A DNA stretch of 20,334 nt. Origin: Oopsacas minuta. Lineage: Eukaryota; Porifera; Hexactinellida; Lyssacinosida; Leucopsacidae. The position numbers were made by a program, and so were the translations under genes. Every line of letters begins with the position of its first letter. Position 1 is the stretch's first letter. The notes beneath the pieces are model-generated. The model was not told where the DNA came from and did not search any database. It was given only the letters and a program-made list of their open reading frames with translations. Where the stretch lies: assembly GCA_024704765.1 (NCBI GenBank), contig JAKMXF010000037.1, forward strand, positions 39,684-60,017, in the 5' to 3' direction. Shown here piece by piece: positions 1 through 8,620 of the stretch.

Positions 1-868
1 CCAAAGAACAATGAATTCACGCGATGAATCTCGTGTAACGTGAAGAGTACTACAATAATAGATAAGTTACATATATACAATTATATAATTATTATTGCTA
101 TTCACAGATTTGTAATTTTGTATTTCTTTAATGTTCTTCTCTTATTGTTATATTTTATGAACAGAGCTGTGTGAGTTTTGTGAATAGCTCATTACGTAAT
201 TAATCATCCAGATTACTAAATACAATTTCGAAGATATGTTCTATATTATCCTTCAATTGACTTGAAAAAGTATTTGTATTGTTTAATACGCTTAATATCT
301 AATGTATACACAATATACGTATATCGCTAGCATATCGGAAAACAACCCAGTGAACTAGGAGCCCTGACTTATTTCTCACACTATAATATGCCATAAATTC
401 CTCGTTGGCCCTAATATTTCCTGGATTGGTTTTCAGGCAACACTCAAGCGCTTATACCGCCAGAAAATTTCACGTACTAGCTGAGATCCTGGGATAGTAA
501 TGATAGTAAGGAATACATGACGCATATAGTTATTCATTTGGGTGATGTATTGAGGTGGCTATCACAACGTCACATCCCGTATTTCAGGCACGCCATTTCT
601 TTGTATTTAGGGATTTATCTGAACCTATGATTTCTCATTGTAGATACATTCATTGCACCAGAAATGAAAAGGAATCTTATCTTCCCAGCCCTACCAAATA
701 TGAATCCAACAAATAATGTGAGTAAGATAACGAAAGATGGTTACATTTGCCTCTTCTCCTACCCCTACATTCGAGTTCCGCCAATGTGTTCATTGATTCT
801 GAATACTTGGCGCCGCCAAATTGAGTAAAGTTATTCTTATGCAAAATTTGAAATTTGATGTCTAAATG
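1..868. other. AT-rich stretch without a recognisable gene
   Basis: No reading frame of useful length, no inverted or tandem repeat that I could define, and no RNA gene is visible on either strand. The composition is typical of the non-coding DNA in the rest of the window. Confidence 0.6.
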
Positions 869-870
869 TA

Positions 871-897
871 CAGGGTGTTAAGAAATTGCTTTCCTCT
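871..897 (+). repeat. Left TIR of the Tc1-type element
   Basis: It starts CAGGGTGTTAAGAAATTG and matches the reverse complement of 2182-2208 at 26 of 27 positions. A TA dinucleotide precedes it at 869-870. Confidence 0.93.
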
Positions 898-944
898 CAT
901 ATAATCGAGAATTTTCAAGTAACAGATTTAAACAAACATTCTAT

Positions 945-2004
945 TCATTTTCCAATGTATCCTCCGTTTAACTGAATACATTTACTAATACGATTTGGCA
1001 TGCTAGCAATGAGTTTGTCTAAAGTTTCAGGAGTTATCTCTCTCCAAGCTTGAATCAGCTGTTTCTGTAGCATTTTTAGATTTGTTGGGCATTCCTTTGT
1101 TTCTAGCCTTGATTGTAAAATTTCCCAGAGATTTTCGATTGGGCATAAATCAGGCGAATTGGCAAGCCAGATGCCCTTCTCCCAGAATTTGCATACATTA
1201 TTTTTGAGCCATTCTTGACATTTTTTTGAGGTGTGGGCTGGTGCTCCATCTTGCTGGAAAATCGCCTTAGACATGTCGGGCAACATCTTTTTCTCAAATA
1301 CATTCCCTGTAACACTCTTTCGATGCATTACAGAGGTTGGTGTCTTTTTCAGAATCTTCTCTATGTAATATTCAGTTGTAACAGTTTGACCTGGGGGTAT
1401 GATATGGAGTTCTGATAATGCTCGATAGGACATAACCCCCCCACACTTGTAATTTGCCTGGAAATTTTACACTCACAAATGCGGGGCTTTAGCTTTGCAA
1501 TCTGACCAAATTCGAACATCCTGGCGGTTAGGGGATGAAATAATTCGAAGTGTGTTCATTTGAGAATAATACTTGCTGCCAATCATAAACTGACCAATTT
1601 CTCCTCTCCTGGCAGAATTTCTTTCGAGCGATTCTATGATTTTCGGCCAATCGTGGTTGAACCTGAGGTTTATCAGGTTTGAGTCTGAGATTTTCGTAGA
1701 TAGTTATGAACGGTAACATGTGAAGCCGGAAAACCTTTAGATTTCAAGATATGGGATAATTTCCGTGTAGATCTTTGCATTTTCCAACGTTTTTTCAAGA
1801 CAATTTTTGAGATTCTTCCTATCACCGCTTTCCTCCCTCGGCCACTTCTGTTTGTAAGAGAATCCCCCATCTTATAACGTAACCACCATCCACGAATGGT
1901 TTGCACACTGACTCCAATATTATTCGACACCTGTCTTTGAGTCATTCCACTCTTTAACATGCCCATGCCTGATGACGCAAATCAATACTGGCTTCCTTGA
2001 CCAT
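945..2004 (-). pseudogene. Tc1-type transposase (DD37E), broken
   Basis: This would be a cut-and-paste transposase: an N-terminal helix-turn-helix binds the TIRs and a DDE domain cleaves DNA. I place the start at the ATG ending at 2004 (MVKEASIDLRHQ). A one-base loss near 1966 shifts into the HTH segment (TQRQVSNNIGVSVQTIRGW), a second shift lies near 1690, and a third near 1535. In-frame TGA (1473-1475) and TAA (1467-1469) follow. The second catalytic Asp (QQDGAPAHTS) and the final Glu (SPDLCPIENLW) are present, with 37 residues between them. The first Asp, normally in an FSDE motif, is Asn (LFSNEH), explained by one G-to-A change. It ends GGYIGK at 945. With three frameshifts, two stops and a lost catalytic residue, it cannot make active enzyme. 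It is the sole gene of its element. Confidence 0.93.
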
Positions 2005-2181
2005 CTATTTTAACAATTTCTGTTGGAAATTGATACCAAATTCTTGAATCAAGAGAGTAAACACAACATTCCAACAATATATTTATGTACTGTCCACACA
2101 TACTGTTACTGTGTATTTTCTCAAGCAAATAGTAAAAAGTGCATTGGAAAATAGGATATGGTTATATTGTATGTTCACAAT

Positions 2182-2208
2182 AGAGGAAAACAATTTCTTA
2201 ACACCCTG
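2182..2208 (-). repeat. Right TIR of the Tc1-type element
   Basis: Read on the minus strand from 2208 it repeats the left end, with T for C at position 19. It is followed by the TA target duplication at 2209-2210. Confidence 0.93.
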
Positions 2209-2336
2209 TATACACACTAGACTATAAAATCATAACAAATTGGGAAATAATGTAGTAAACGTATGTCTAGAAACTCTATTAATTTCAGTGAATTAGTTGA
2301 CCAGTTGATTAGAATGGTAGATAACTTGTTTATTGA

Positions 2337-2549
2337 GGTGGTTTTTTTATATTACTATCTGTTCTCGCATACGATAAAGTGTCTGTGACTCCTCGAGTTG
2401 TATTTAACTTGGTTCCGTTTGCACTGGCAAGTCTTGGTCCGGCAGTTGTCTTGCATCGGCATGGGACGCACGGTATGACCCCTACCTCTATAGTGTTCAA
2501 TCCAAGATTTACTTTTGGGGGAAAGTTGTCATTATGGGCTACGCTATAG
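2337..2549 (+). other. GC-richer islet, open on both strands, unassigned
   Basis: The plus strand is open for 70 codons without an ATG near its start, ending at a TAG at 2547-2549. The residues around the middle include VTPRVVFNLVPFALASLGPA and HRHGTHG. One frame on the minus strand is open across the same segment. The base composition is clearly less AT-rich than its surroundings. A possible splice donor (ACG|GTATGA) lies near 2472. I do not recognise a family on either strand. It could be an exon of the gene that includes 2774-2982, although that donor would leave phase 1 and the next exon needs phase 0. It could equally be a fragment of a repeat. Confidence 0.3.
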
Positions 2550-2773
2550 TTCTCTGACTATTCTTTCGTTGTATTTATCCCATGCAGATATTTTGTGTAA
2601 TTATGATACTTCTTAATTTATAACGACAATAATTTCAGTGTGAATATTTAGGAAAATCTGTGTTAATTAACAATACACAAGATTTAAGCTTGAACCTCAC
2701 AATACTATTCTATTCTAATGGTCTTTTGCCCTTCATAATGATCAACAAATTCCCCCGACATATCATTCGCTAG

Positions 2774-2982
2774 GAGATCAAGGCCTTCAATGCATATGCG
2801 CATCGTATGTTCAAACGTACCCTCGCCCATCCTGCTGATACCCTGATTGCGGATATTGTTTTAGATTTGGAAGAAATGAGGGAAAGATACCGCAGTCTAT
2901 GTAACTCTCTTAATGGCGTACGTGATGTCTTTATCAATATTTTTCAAAACCATCCTCCTTACCAGATGTGTCAAACCCTCAG
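2774..2982 (+). CDS. Probable internal exon of an unrecognised gene
   Basis: An open segment of 69 codons plus two bases begins directly after a TAG that serves as an acceptor AG (ATTCGCTAG|GAG) and ends at a good donor (CTCAG|GTATGT). The peptide is a plausible helical, mixed-charge domain: EIKAFNAYAHRMFKRTLAHP near the start, then IADIVLDLEEMRERYRSLCN and a Cys- and Pro-containing end (NHPPYQMCQTL). The in-frame stop exactly at the acceptor and the near-consensus donor argue for a real exon. I cannot name the protein. Its neighbours on the same strand would have to lie at about 2340-2550 and beyond 3000; the MULE remnant at 3510-4821 would then be inside the following intron. The alternative is a chance open frame. 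Confidence 0.4.
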
Positions 2983-2989
2983 GTATGTT

Positions 2990-3261
2990 TATAGACTTAT
3001 CACTCACCATTGTATTAGTTATTCATTAATCAATCAATTTGGATAAATATCTTTGAAGTTAAACAGAGTATTTCCCTGAATAAGCGCCAGATCACTTGTG
3101 TATATAATGCAGGAGAATACAACGGCGGTTCTAAAATGGTTGAGTATATATAATATACGTATACGATTATGTTTGCGCTCTAAGGTTGACACCTTTATAA
3201 ATTAAGTTACCAAATTTGGCATGTGTACTCGTAGTGACCTCTAGTTGTGCACCTGACATTT
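2990..3261. other. Non-coding stretch
   Basis: No gene or clear repeat is seen between the candidate exon donor and the tandem repeat that begins at 3262. It would be intron if the exon call is right. Confidence 0.5.
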
Positions 3262-3325
3262 GGATATCGGTAGCAGTGGATACCGGTACCAGTGGATACA
3301 GGTAACAGTGGATACCGGTAACATG
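3262..3325 (+). repeat. Four tandem copies of a 16-bp unit
   Basis: The units start at 3262, 3278, 3294 and 3310 with consensus GGATACCGGTAACAGT. Units differ from each other by one to three bases, mostly in the middle and in the last four bases of the final copy. The unit contains the palindrome ACCGGT. It is a short minisatellite; no function can be assigned. Confidence 0.9.
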
Positions 3326-3360
3326 TCTGTAGCGAAATGTCGTTTTCGCTACATTGACAT
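3323..3360 (+). other. Hairpin following the 16-bp repeat
   Basis: A perfect 10-bp stem (TGTAGCGAAA, 3328-3337, against TTTCGCTACA, 3344-3353) encloses a 6-nt loop. Five more pairs (ATGTC against GACAT) form below a two-base bulge. It begins within the last tandem unit. It could be the end of a small foldback element or simply a structured repeat edge. Confidence 0.7.
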
Positions 3361-3509
3361 TTGCAGAATATATCCATCAGATCATACTATGACGAACTGC
3401 CATACAAGTGTTGACACCATATCAGCCTGAGAACGGATGTTAATCTTCCGTATCTATCCCTCAAATGCATTTGATTTTGAGATAATACTTTCGTTTATCA
3501 TGTTATCCG

Positions 3510-4821
3510 CTCCCAGACTGAAATAATGTGCTACACCCTGCAAGAACTCCATCTTAGTACGATGGTGAATAATATTCTCTAACTAGAGTCTTCAACGCTT
3601 GTTTACTCTGATGGGACCTACTCCGCTTGGTTGGCGGCTTCCCAGCAAGGTAGTTCGTCTGCTCCACCTCTACTAGGCCCTGCTCGCGCTTGAGGTCTAG
3701 GAGGAACTTCCATATGGTGAGGTGATGGCAGCCGAGAGTGGCATTGAAGCTGCGGTGCCATGCCTCTACGGCATCGGTTGTACGGGTGAGTCCGAAGGGC
3801 GTGCTGAAGTGGTAGTTCCACAGGTCAATTGGGAACCTCGCCCCTACATGGTATCCACTGGCTAGCGTGCGACCGATATACGTCCTCTCAAGTAGTCAAC
3901 TAGCTCGCCTATCTCAGGTGTAAGGGGGAGGTCCATTGGTACTTGGTCAAACAGATCGGGCACGTCTGCTGGTGGAGCGAATTCAAGGGCTGGTATCTTC
4001 CGGATGCCCATGGCCAGCTCTTCGTCATGCGTGTAGGCAGACTGCAAGCGTACAGACTGCACATGGCGCCAGATACTCTGTGTGAGATGGAAGAAGCAGC
4101 ACTCACTACTGTGTTAAGCCAGACATGCTCAAAGCTGTTAATTGCGCCATTCTCAAAGTCCAGGAGCATCTGTTCAGGCTGGCAAGAGGACAGAGTAGGC
4201 AAATCTGCTCCCACATCCTACGGCAGGTATCCTCTGTTTTGCTGGGCAGTAGCACGAACAGGCTCGGTAACAGATGACCAGTCTTCATAGGATCGTCTCT
4301 TCCTCGGAGTCCATGCACCACATACACCTGGGCGAAGTGGGGAGGCTCCGTCTTGAAGGTGCCATCAGCTAGCCAGATCTTGCTTTACTTTAGCATCGGG
4401 AATTTACGTTGTGCCCCGAAGATGAGGAATCTATGTGCATCGTCTTCCCCAGAGTCATAGAGTAGGAACTGTTCCCGCTTGGCTGTCTGCTGGTATTCTG
4501 CAGGTAGAATCAACTCTGTTAGGGCGGTAGGCTGTACTGGAGCTGACAATACACTTGCACGCTGACGCTGTATCGTCCGTTTCAGGCTGTCCAGCTTAGG
4601 TAGTTTAGCAGCAGTACCCTCTGATGCTGTTAGCTACCCTCACCGATTGTGTGGTGTGAGCTATCCTGTGTGTTCCGTGCTTTCCTCTTGATGCCGACCC
4701 TTATCTCACAGTAGGCCGTAGCCTGCACATCAGGTGCATGCAGATGCTCATTTGTACACTTCACTATCTCCATTCCCTTCGTATGAACCCTTGCTTTCTC
4801 TTTCCCTCTCTCTCCCTCCAT
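3510..4821 (-). pseudogene. FLYWCH-type MULE transposase, decayed
   Basis: Successive minus-strand segments together spell a Mutator-like transposase. The first (to 4630) ends a FLYWCH zinc finger (ARVHTKGMEIVKCTNEHLHA). After a shift near 4630 comes a linker and the start of the catalytic domain with the first Asp (WLADGTFKTEPPHFAQVY), interrupted by a TAA at 4385-4387. A shift near 4205 leads to the second Asp (MLLDFENGAINSF), and another near 4108 to CCFFHLTQSIWRHV and a conserved stretch ending LVDYLRG. A shift near 3886 leads to YIGRTLASGYHVGARFP and the C-terminal DAVEAWHRSFNAT region. A last shift near 3565 gives FLQGVAHYFSL. With at least five frameshifts and one stop, it is clearly dead. 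Its N-terminal finger runs into a purine-rich stretch and is incomplete. I could not find TIRs or the usual 9-bp target duplication. Confidence 0.88.
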
Positions 4822-4889
4822 GCCAATGTGTCAAATCTCCTCTCTCCTACCTCTCTCCTACCCTTTTTCCTGATTTCCTCCTCATTCCT
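4786..4889 (+). repeat. Interrupted pyrimidine-rich tract
   Basis: Two long C/T runs (about 4793-4820 and 4838-4889) are separated by a mixed segment. They lie where the N-terminal part of the MULE zinc finger should be encoded on the opposite, purine-rich strand, so an expansion here may have destroyed that part of the gene. Open frames on the minus strand across it (rich in E, R, K and G) are products of the composition. Confidence 0.6.
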
Positions 4890-4891
4890 GA

Positions 4892-4944
4892 CGGTGCAGC
4901 TACCAATTGAAGTGGACACTGGTCGAGATGTGGTAGCTGCACCG
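4892..4944. repeat. 14-bp perfect inverted repeat, 25-bp spacer
   Basis: CGGTGCAGCTACCA at 4892-4905 is matched by its exact reverse complement at 4931-4944. It lies just upstream of the MULE remnant on that gene's strand. It may be a relic of a terminal repeat, a foldback or a regulatory hairpin. No target duplication is visible. Confidence 0.7.
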
Positions 4945-4949
4945 AAGTA

Positions 4950-5535
4950 GAACATAGTTTGTTTTCTAGGTTCTATTTGTTTGTTTAGTCTTCTGTTTGT
5001 TATTTAATAGATAAATGTTTAATTAATTAATTATATTTCTTGCAAGTTACTTTTTAATAATACAAGTAGTGCATATTTAAACTGGGAAACTAGGATTTAT
5101 GAAGAGCTTTGGCTCAATAATCTCGACAAAAACAATGAAATATACACTTAAAACATTTCTACTTGGTCATCTGTACGTTGACTTAGTCGGCCTGGTTTCC
5201 CCTAATAGAGTGATCGTGAACCACAAGCGAAACTCGCTCGTTTATATAAAATATTTCGAACATATATCCAGCACATATTTCAAGACGCAGCTTTGTTGCA
5301 TCGTATATGGTGCCGGTGGGCGGTCTACATATATATAATCAATAAACAATGTTTTTCGTAAACAGGGGCAAAACCAACACAGGGCGTGCTGCACAGCACT
5401 TCGATAACTGTGTACATCTAGATCTCATTGCGAGTATACATGCCAAATCTGGTCTTAACCCCTCCAAAGTCCAAAGGTGTGAACAAGGAAGTAATTTCAA
5501 GTGAACACACACATATATATATACGCAGTGGAACA
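4950..5535. other. Stretch without a recognisable gene
   Basis: There is an open frame of 79 codons on the plus strand (5099-5338) and one of 70 on the minus strand (5339-5551). Neither shows a domain, signal peptide or splice-site context. A short TA microsatellite lies near 5513-5523. Confidence 0.5.
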
Positions 5536-5536
5536 T

Positions 5537-5650
5537 CTGAATTACGGTCACCCTTGGACTTAGGTAAATGGCCGTAATTTCGGAGTTATCAATATAAATT
5601 GGTACTAATAAATGGCTGGAAGTCGGAATTATGGGGTGTCGGTAATTCTG
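5537..5650. mobile_element. Possible short TIR element (MITE)
   Basis: CTGAATTACGGTCACCC at the left and the reverse complement of the right end, CAGAATTACCGACACCC, match at 13 of 17 positions. Both ends point inward around about 114 bp of non-coding sequence that contains related inner motifs (GGCCGTAATTTCGG, GTCGGAATTATGG). I could not fix a target duplication, so the borders and the superfamily remain open. Confidence 0.35.
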
Positions 5651-6237
5651 AAATCAATTAATGTTATGTCTATTGAAAATTTGGAATTCAACCGGGACAA
5701 ATAAGCGGGCTCCCAAAAACATGTTTTAGCACCCACTGAATTCGCTGATCTATTTAGCAAATTCTGTACAGCAATTGGTAAACCAATTTTATTTAAGTTA
5801 GAATTAACAAACGAACTCAGACAAGAAATTAATTCAATTATTTAGCCATGTAAAACCTGTTAAATTATTAACAAAAATTGACCAATCAAAAGTGGAGCGA
5901 AATGTCTGGAACGAAATGTTGGGAATGTTTTGTCGGACTTCCGGGTGTCTTGTATTCTTATTTATTTACTATTGGATGTATACATATCAACCATTAATAC
6001 GACTCAATATAGCGGTTCCATAGACCACATTAATGTTAATTCTACTTTATAAAGTTGGGTAGAATATACTTTTGTACGTATAGCACAATTAATTACCAAA
6101 TCGCTTACTAATTATGATGGACAATTCATTCACAAACTTCTCTGTTTCATAGACAAAATAGAAAGTATTTGCTAGTTAATTTTGTCCTTCTTCATTCAAT
6201 ATTATAATGTTATTGACAGGAACAGGAGTTGTTACTA
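5651..6237. other. Stretch without a recognisable gene
   Basis: AT-rich, stops in all frames, no repeats or RNA genes noticed. Confidence 0.5.
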
Positions 6238-6377
6238 CAGTAGGTTGCGGATATAAGAACGACCTGGGAGTGGCAATATATCTTATATCCTACATGAAAT
6301 ATACTGGAAATATGAGAACCGTTATCCACAGATGATGGTGCTTATATTCGACATGTTCTTATAACTGTCATCCACTG
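6238..6377. mobile_element. Tc1/mariner-superfamily MITE, 140 bp
   Basis: The ends are imperfect inverted repeats of about 26 bp. The left reads CAGTAGGTTGCGGATATAAG and the right, reverse complemented, CAGTGGATGACAGTTATAAG; both then continue AAC. TA lies on both sides (6236-6237 and 6378-6379). The CAGT ends and TA duplications fit the Tc1/mariner/pogo group. There is no coding capacity. Confidence 0.75.
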
Positions 6378-6380
6378 TAT

Positions 6381-6780
6381 TCTAATATTTGTAATTTATC
6401 CTTGTAGGTGGTGGTGGCGACAGAGGCCAGCCAAGTGGTGGAGATGGTCCCCAACGTGTCAAATCTTTCTACTCTCTTATTAATTCATAGCGTACTCACC
6501 GTCCTAGAGACTCGTATAGAGTTGTTTACTTTTATCGCTTACCTATTTCTACTGTATTTGCTCATTTCTAGAGTTGCGTATTCAAATATTGTGGGTATAT
6601 CATTCTCCTATTACTTTATTGCTATATAGTTCAGTCTATTGGTTATTATATTGGTATTGGGTAATAATGAGATAATTATACATATATTTATTAGAAATAC
6701 TTGAGGGATTTTAAGGGAATTATCTTTGTATTACAAATCGTATTTACTGATTTTGTTCCACAACAATACTCACATATGTA
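6381..6780. other. Stretch without a confident gene
   Basis: A good acceptor-like motif (TTATCCTTGTAG|G) at 6407 is followed by an open frame to 6629 encoding a hydrophobic peptide and, in another frame, by a glycine-rich peptide ending at a TAG. It could be the last exon of a plus-strand gene, but neither frame is convincing. Confidence 0.3.
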
Positions 6781-6902
6781 CAGTAAACTCCCGTTATAAC
6801 CAAGTAGTATATAAAGAAACTCTGGTTATAACGTAATGATTCTTTACCCACTATATATTGTGAATAATTGCTTCTATTCCATTATAACGAGAGTTATATC
6901 TG
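6781..6902. mobile_element. Degenerate pogo-like MITE
   Basis: The left end CAGTAAACTCCCGTTATAAC is preceded by TA (6779-6780). The right end, reverse complemented, reads CAGATATAACTCTCGTTATA, the same motif with a two-base indel. A third, direct copy (AACTCTGGTTATAACG) lies inside near 6820-6835. The TTATAAC motif is typical of pogo/Tigger-type ends. TA is not preserved on the right. Confidence 0.45.
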
Positions 6903-6904
6903 CT

Positions 6905-7923
6905 GAATCAGTTATTGTCTATTTATCCATCTATTAAAAGCAATGAACAACGATCGTGTAAGCTGTTTAATTGATCCAGGTGGATGCATTATCATCATAT
7001 ACATTATAATACATACTCCTACTAATCTATAAAATTAATAGATGCATTTCTGTAAGCAAACACATGTAACCACTAATAATATTTGAATAGATGAATAAAT
7101 ACGATACAATCCCGCATAAAATACTAAATTCAAACCGTATTTGAAAATAGTCGGCATATCTAGCTGTAATAACTGCTGGTCTCTTATTGAAGATAACATT
7201 CTTAGAATTTACTGGAATTCAGTACATAAATTCAACTAGTACGATAATAGCACTCTCTTTCCTGTATAATTATTCTAATCCATCTTTTGTACTTTAATTA
7301 TTTGATTGGTAATTATTTTTATCTCTCAACTTCTTTCATATTTACATAAGTTACTACTTCTGGGAGTTATAACATACAAGTGATAACCTAGCCAGTCCCT
7401 ACTACTGAGCCCTTCTAATTGCATTTATCATGTAGCGAGTATCATTGTAAACTTTGTACATTGATATCAGTATCCTTGATATAAGTGTTTACCAAACTAG
7501 ATTCACTGTTAGCGTTTGTCAGGAAAATGCAAAATTTATCCAAACTCCTTACTCGGAAAAGGTATGCAACATCTCTTAATATTCGTTAAGTTAACTATAA
7601 TTGGATAGGAAAACTTTTCACGTAATATTTTCATTGAACTTAGATTTTACCACGCTTTGTGAATGTTAGAGATATCTCATAGCATATTTTTAGCAATTAT
7701 AAGTATACGTTATCATAATATTTGAGTACGTGTAAGGTCTCATATCTCCTGTAAAAGGTGGAGTTGATTTGAAACTTATTCAGACGATGTCTCTTGAGCA
7801 ATACATCCAATGATCTTGGTAGAGGTATAAGAAATTCATTGTTTGATTTGAGTAAGTAATCGCGCGTTAGAAATTGTCTTTTCTTGTGATTCTAATTCAT
7901 GACTTTACTTCTAATCAGAAGCC
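6905..7923. other. Stretch of about 1 kb without a recognisable gene
   Basis: AT-rich with frequent stops in all six frames. I found no TIR, tandem repeat or RNA gene. Confidence 0.55.
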
Positions 7924-7946
7924 TGTTGCGTAGGATTTTTACCGGC
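7924..7946 (+). repeat. Left TIR of the Ginger-like element
   Basis: It reads TGTTGCGTAGGATTTTTACC and onward, with two differences in 23 bases from the right end. It contains the first copy of the 19-bp subterminal repeat. Confidence 0.8.
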
Positions 7947-8076
7947 GTTGGATTTTGATCCGCAATACAAAATCCCAATAGCATAACCATGGTACGGGTC
8001 AAAATCCTACGATGTAATATATGCGTAGGATTTTGACCCGCATATAATGTATTATTGTCGTAGGGTTTTGACTCTA
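7928..8076. repeat. Cluster of five 19-bp repeats near the left TIR
   Basis: Copies of GCGTAGGATTTTGACCCGC lie at 7928-7946 (+), 7945-7963 (+), 7994-8012 (-), 8023-8041 (+, exact consensus) and 8058-8076 (+, most diverged). The sixth copy is in the right TIR. The unit begins GCG and ends CGC. In other transposons, such subterminal repeats are transposase binding sites; that role is inferred here. They lie downstream of the integrase gene, 550-700 bp from its stop. Confidence 0.85.
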
Positions 8077-8079
8077 AAG

Positions 8080-8620
8080 TAATCTTACTTCTCTGTCATT
8101 TGACTTTTTCGAATTCCATACACTCTCATTACTTAATTCCCACTAAATGTACGTAATGTAATTCAACTTTAGACTAGCTATACTTATACGTAACTGAATA
8201 AACAATTCAATTTAGCGTTGGATTCTAGAAAGTAGTGAATTTGTTAGATAACATGTAAACTATATTCCCACTACGTATGACTAGTTTACAATATGTATAA
8301 TTATCCAAAATGCCAAAAATAGACAGTGTATATAAATATTTTGTAATAATATTACTTGGACAGAAGGTGGTAGGTATTTGATAATTGTATTTTATAACTC
8401 ACAATAAATAATATAATTTAATATGTCAATCTATATATTGCAATATATTCTATCGAATAACAAAAATTTTCAAGCATTAGCATGATAATGAATATTCGGA
8501 ATATCTTAAGTACGAATTGTAGGCGATTCCATCTTGGCCCATTTCTCTATACTTCCTAACAAGCTTTAGGAATATACCACTGAAATATGTTCATCTCTTG
8601 GACAAGCGTAGACTATGCAT
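8080..8620. other. Non-coding interior of the Ginger-like element
   Basis: No open frame or repeat of note between the 19-bp repeat cluster and the end of the integrase gene. It would hold that gene's 3' UTR and polyadenylation site. Confidence 0.5.

Larger units (their letters stand above)
871..2208 (-). mobile_element. Tc1-type DNA transposon, complete ends, inactive
   Basis: The 1,338-bp element has 27-bp terminal inverted repeats (871-897 and 2182-2208) that differ at one position and begin CAGGGTGTTAAGAAATTG. Each end is flanked by TA (869-870 and 2209-2210), the target duplication of the Tc1/mariner superfamily. The only gene inside is a broken transposase on the minus strand. The near-identical ends beside a badly damaged gene suggest that the copy was mobilised in trans or that the ends decayed more slowly by chance. 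Superfamily is certain; the family is inferred from the DD37E spacing of the transposase. Confidence 0.93.

Noticed and set aside
3943-4290. 115-codon plus-strand open frame
   Set aside because: It is antisense to the MULE transposase remnant, whose family motifs are unmistakable on the minus strand.
4738-4955. Open frames across the pyrimidine-rich tract on both strands
   Set aside because: They result from the biased composition; only the short part ending near 4630-4800 on the minus strand carries MULE finger residues.
5099-5338. 79-codon plus-strand open frame
   Set aside because: No domain, no start context, no splice borders and composition like surrounding non-coding DNA.
6408-6629. 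Possible terminal exon after a good acceptor motif, with a hydrophobic open frame
   Set aside because: The open frame starts at GTG, is hydrophobic as expected of T-rich DNA, and a competing frame (glycine-rich) is equally plausible. No donor upstream fits its phase with confidence.
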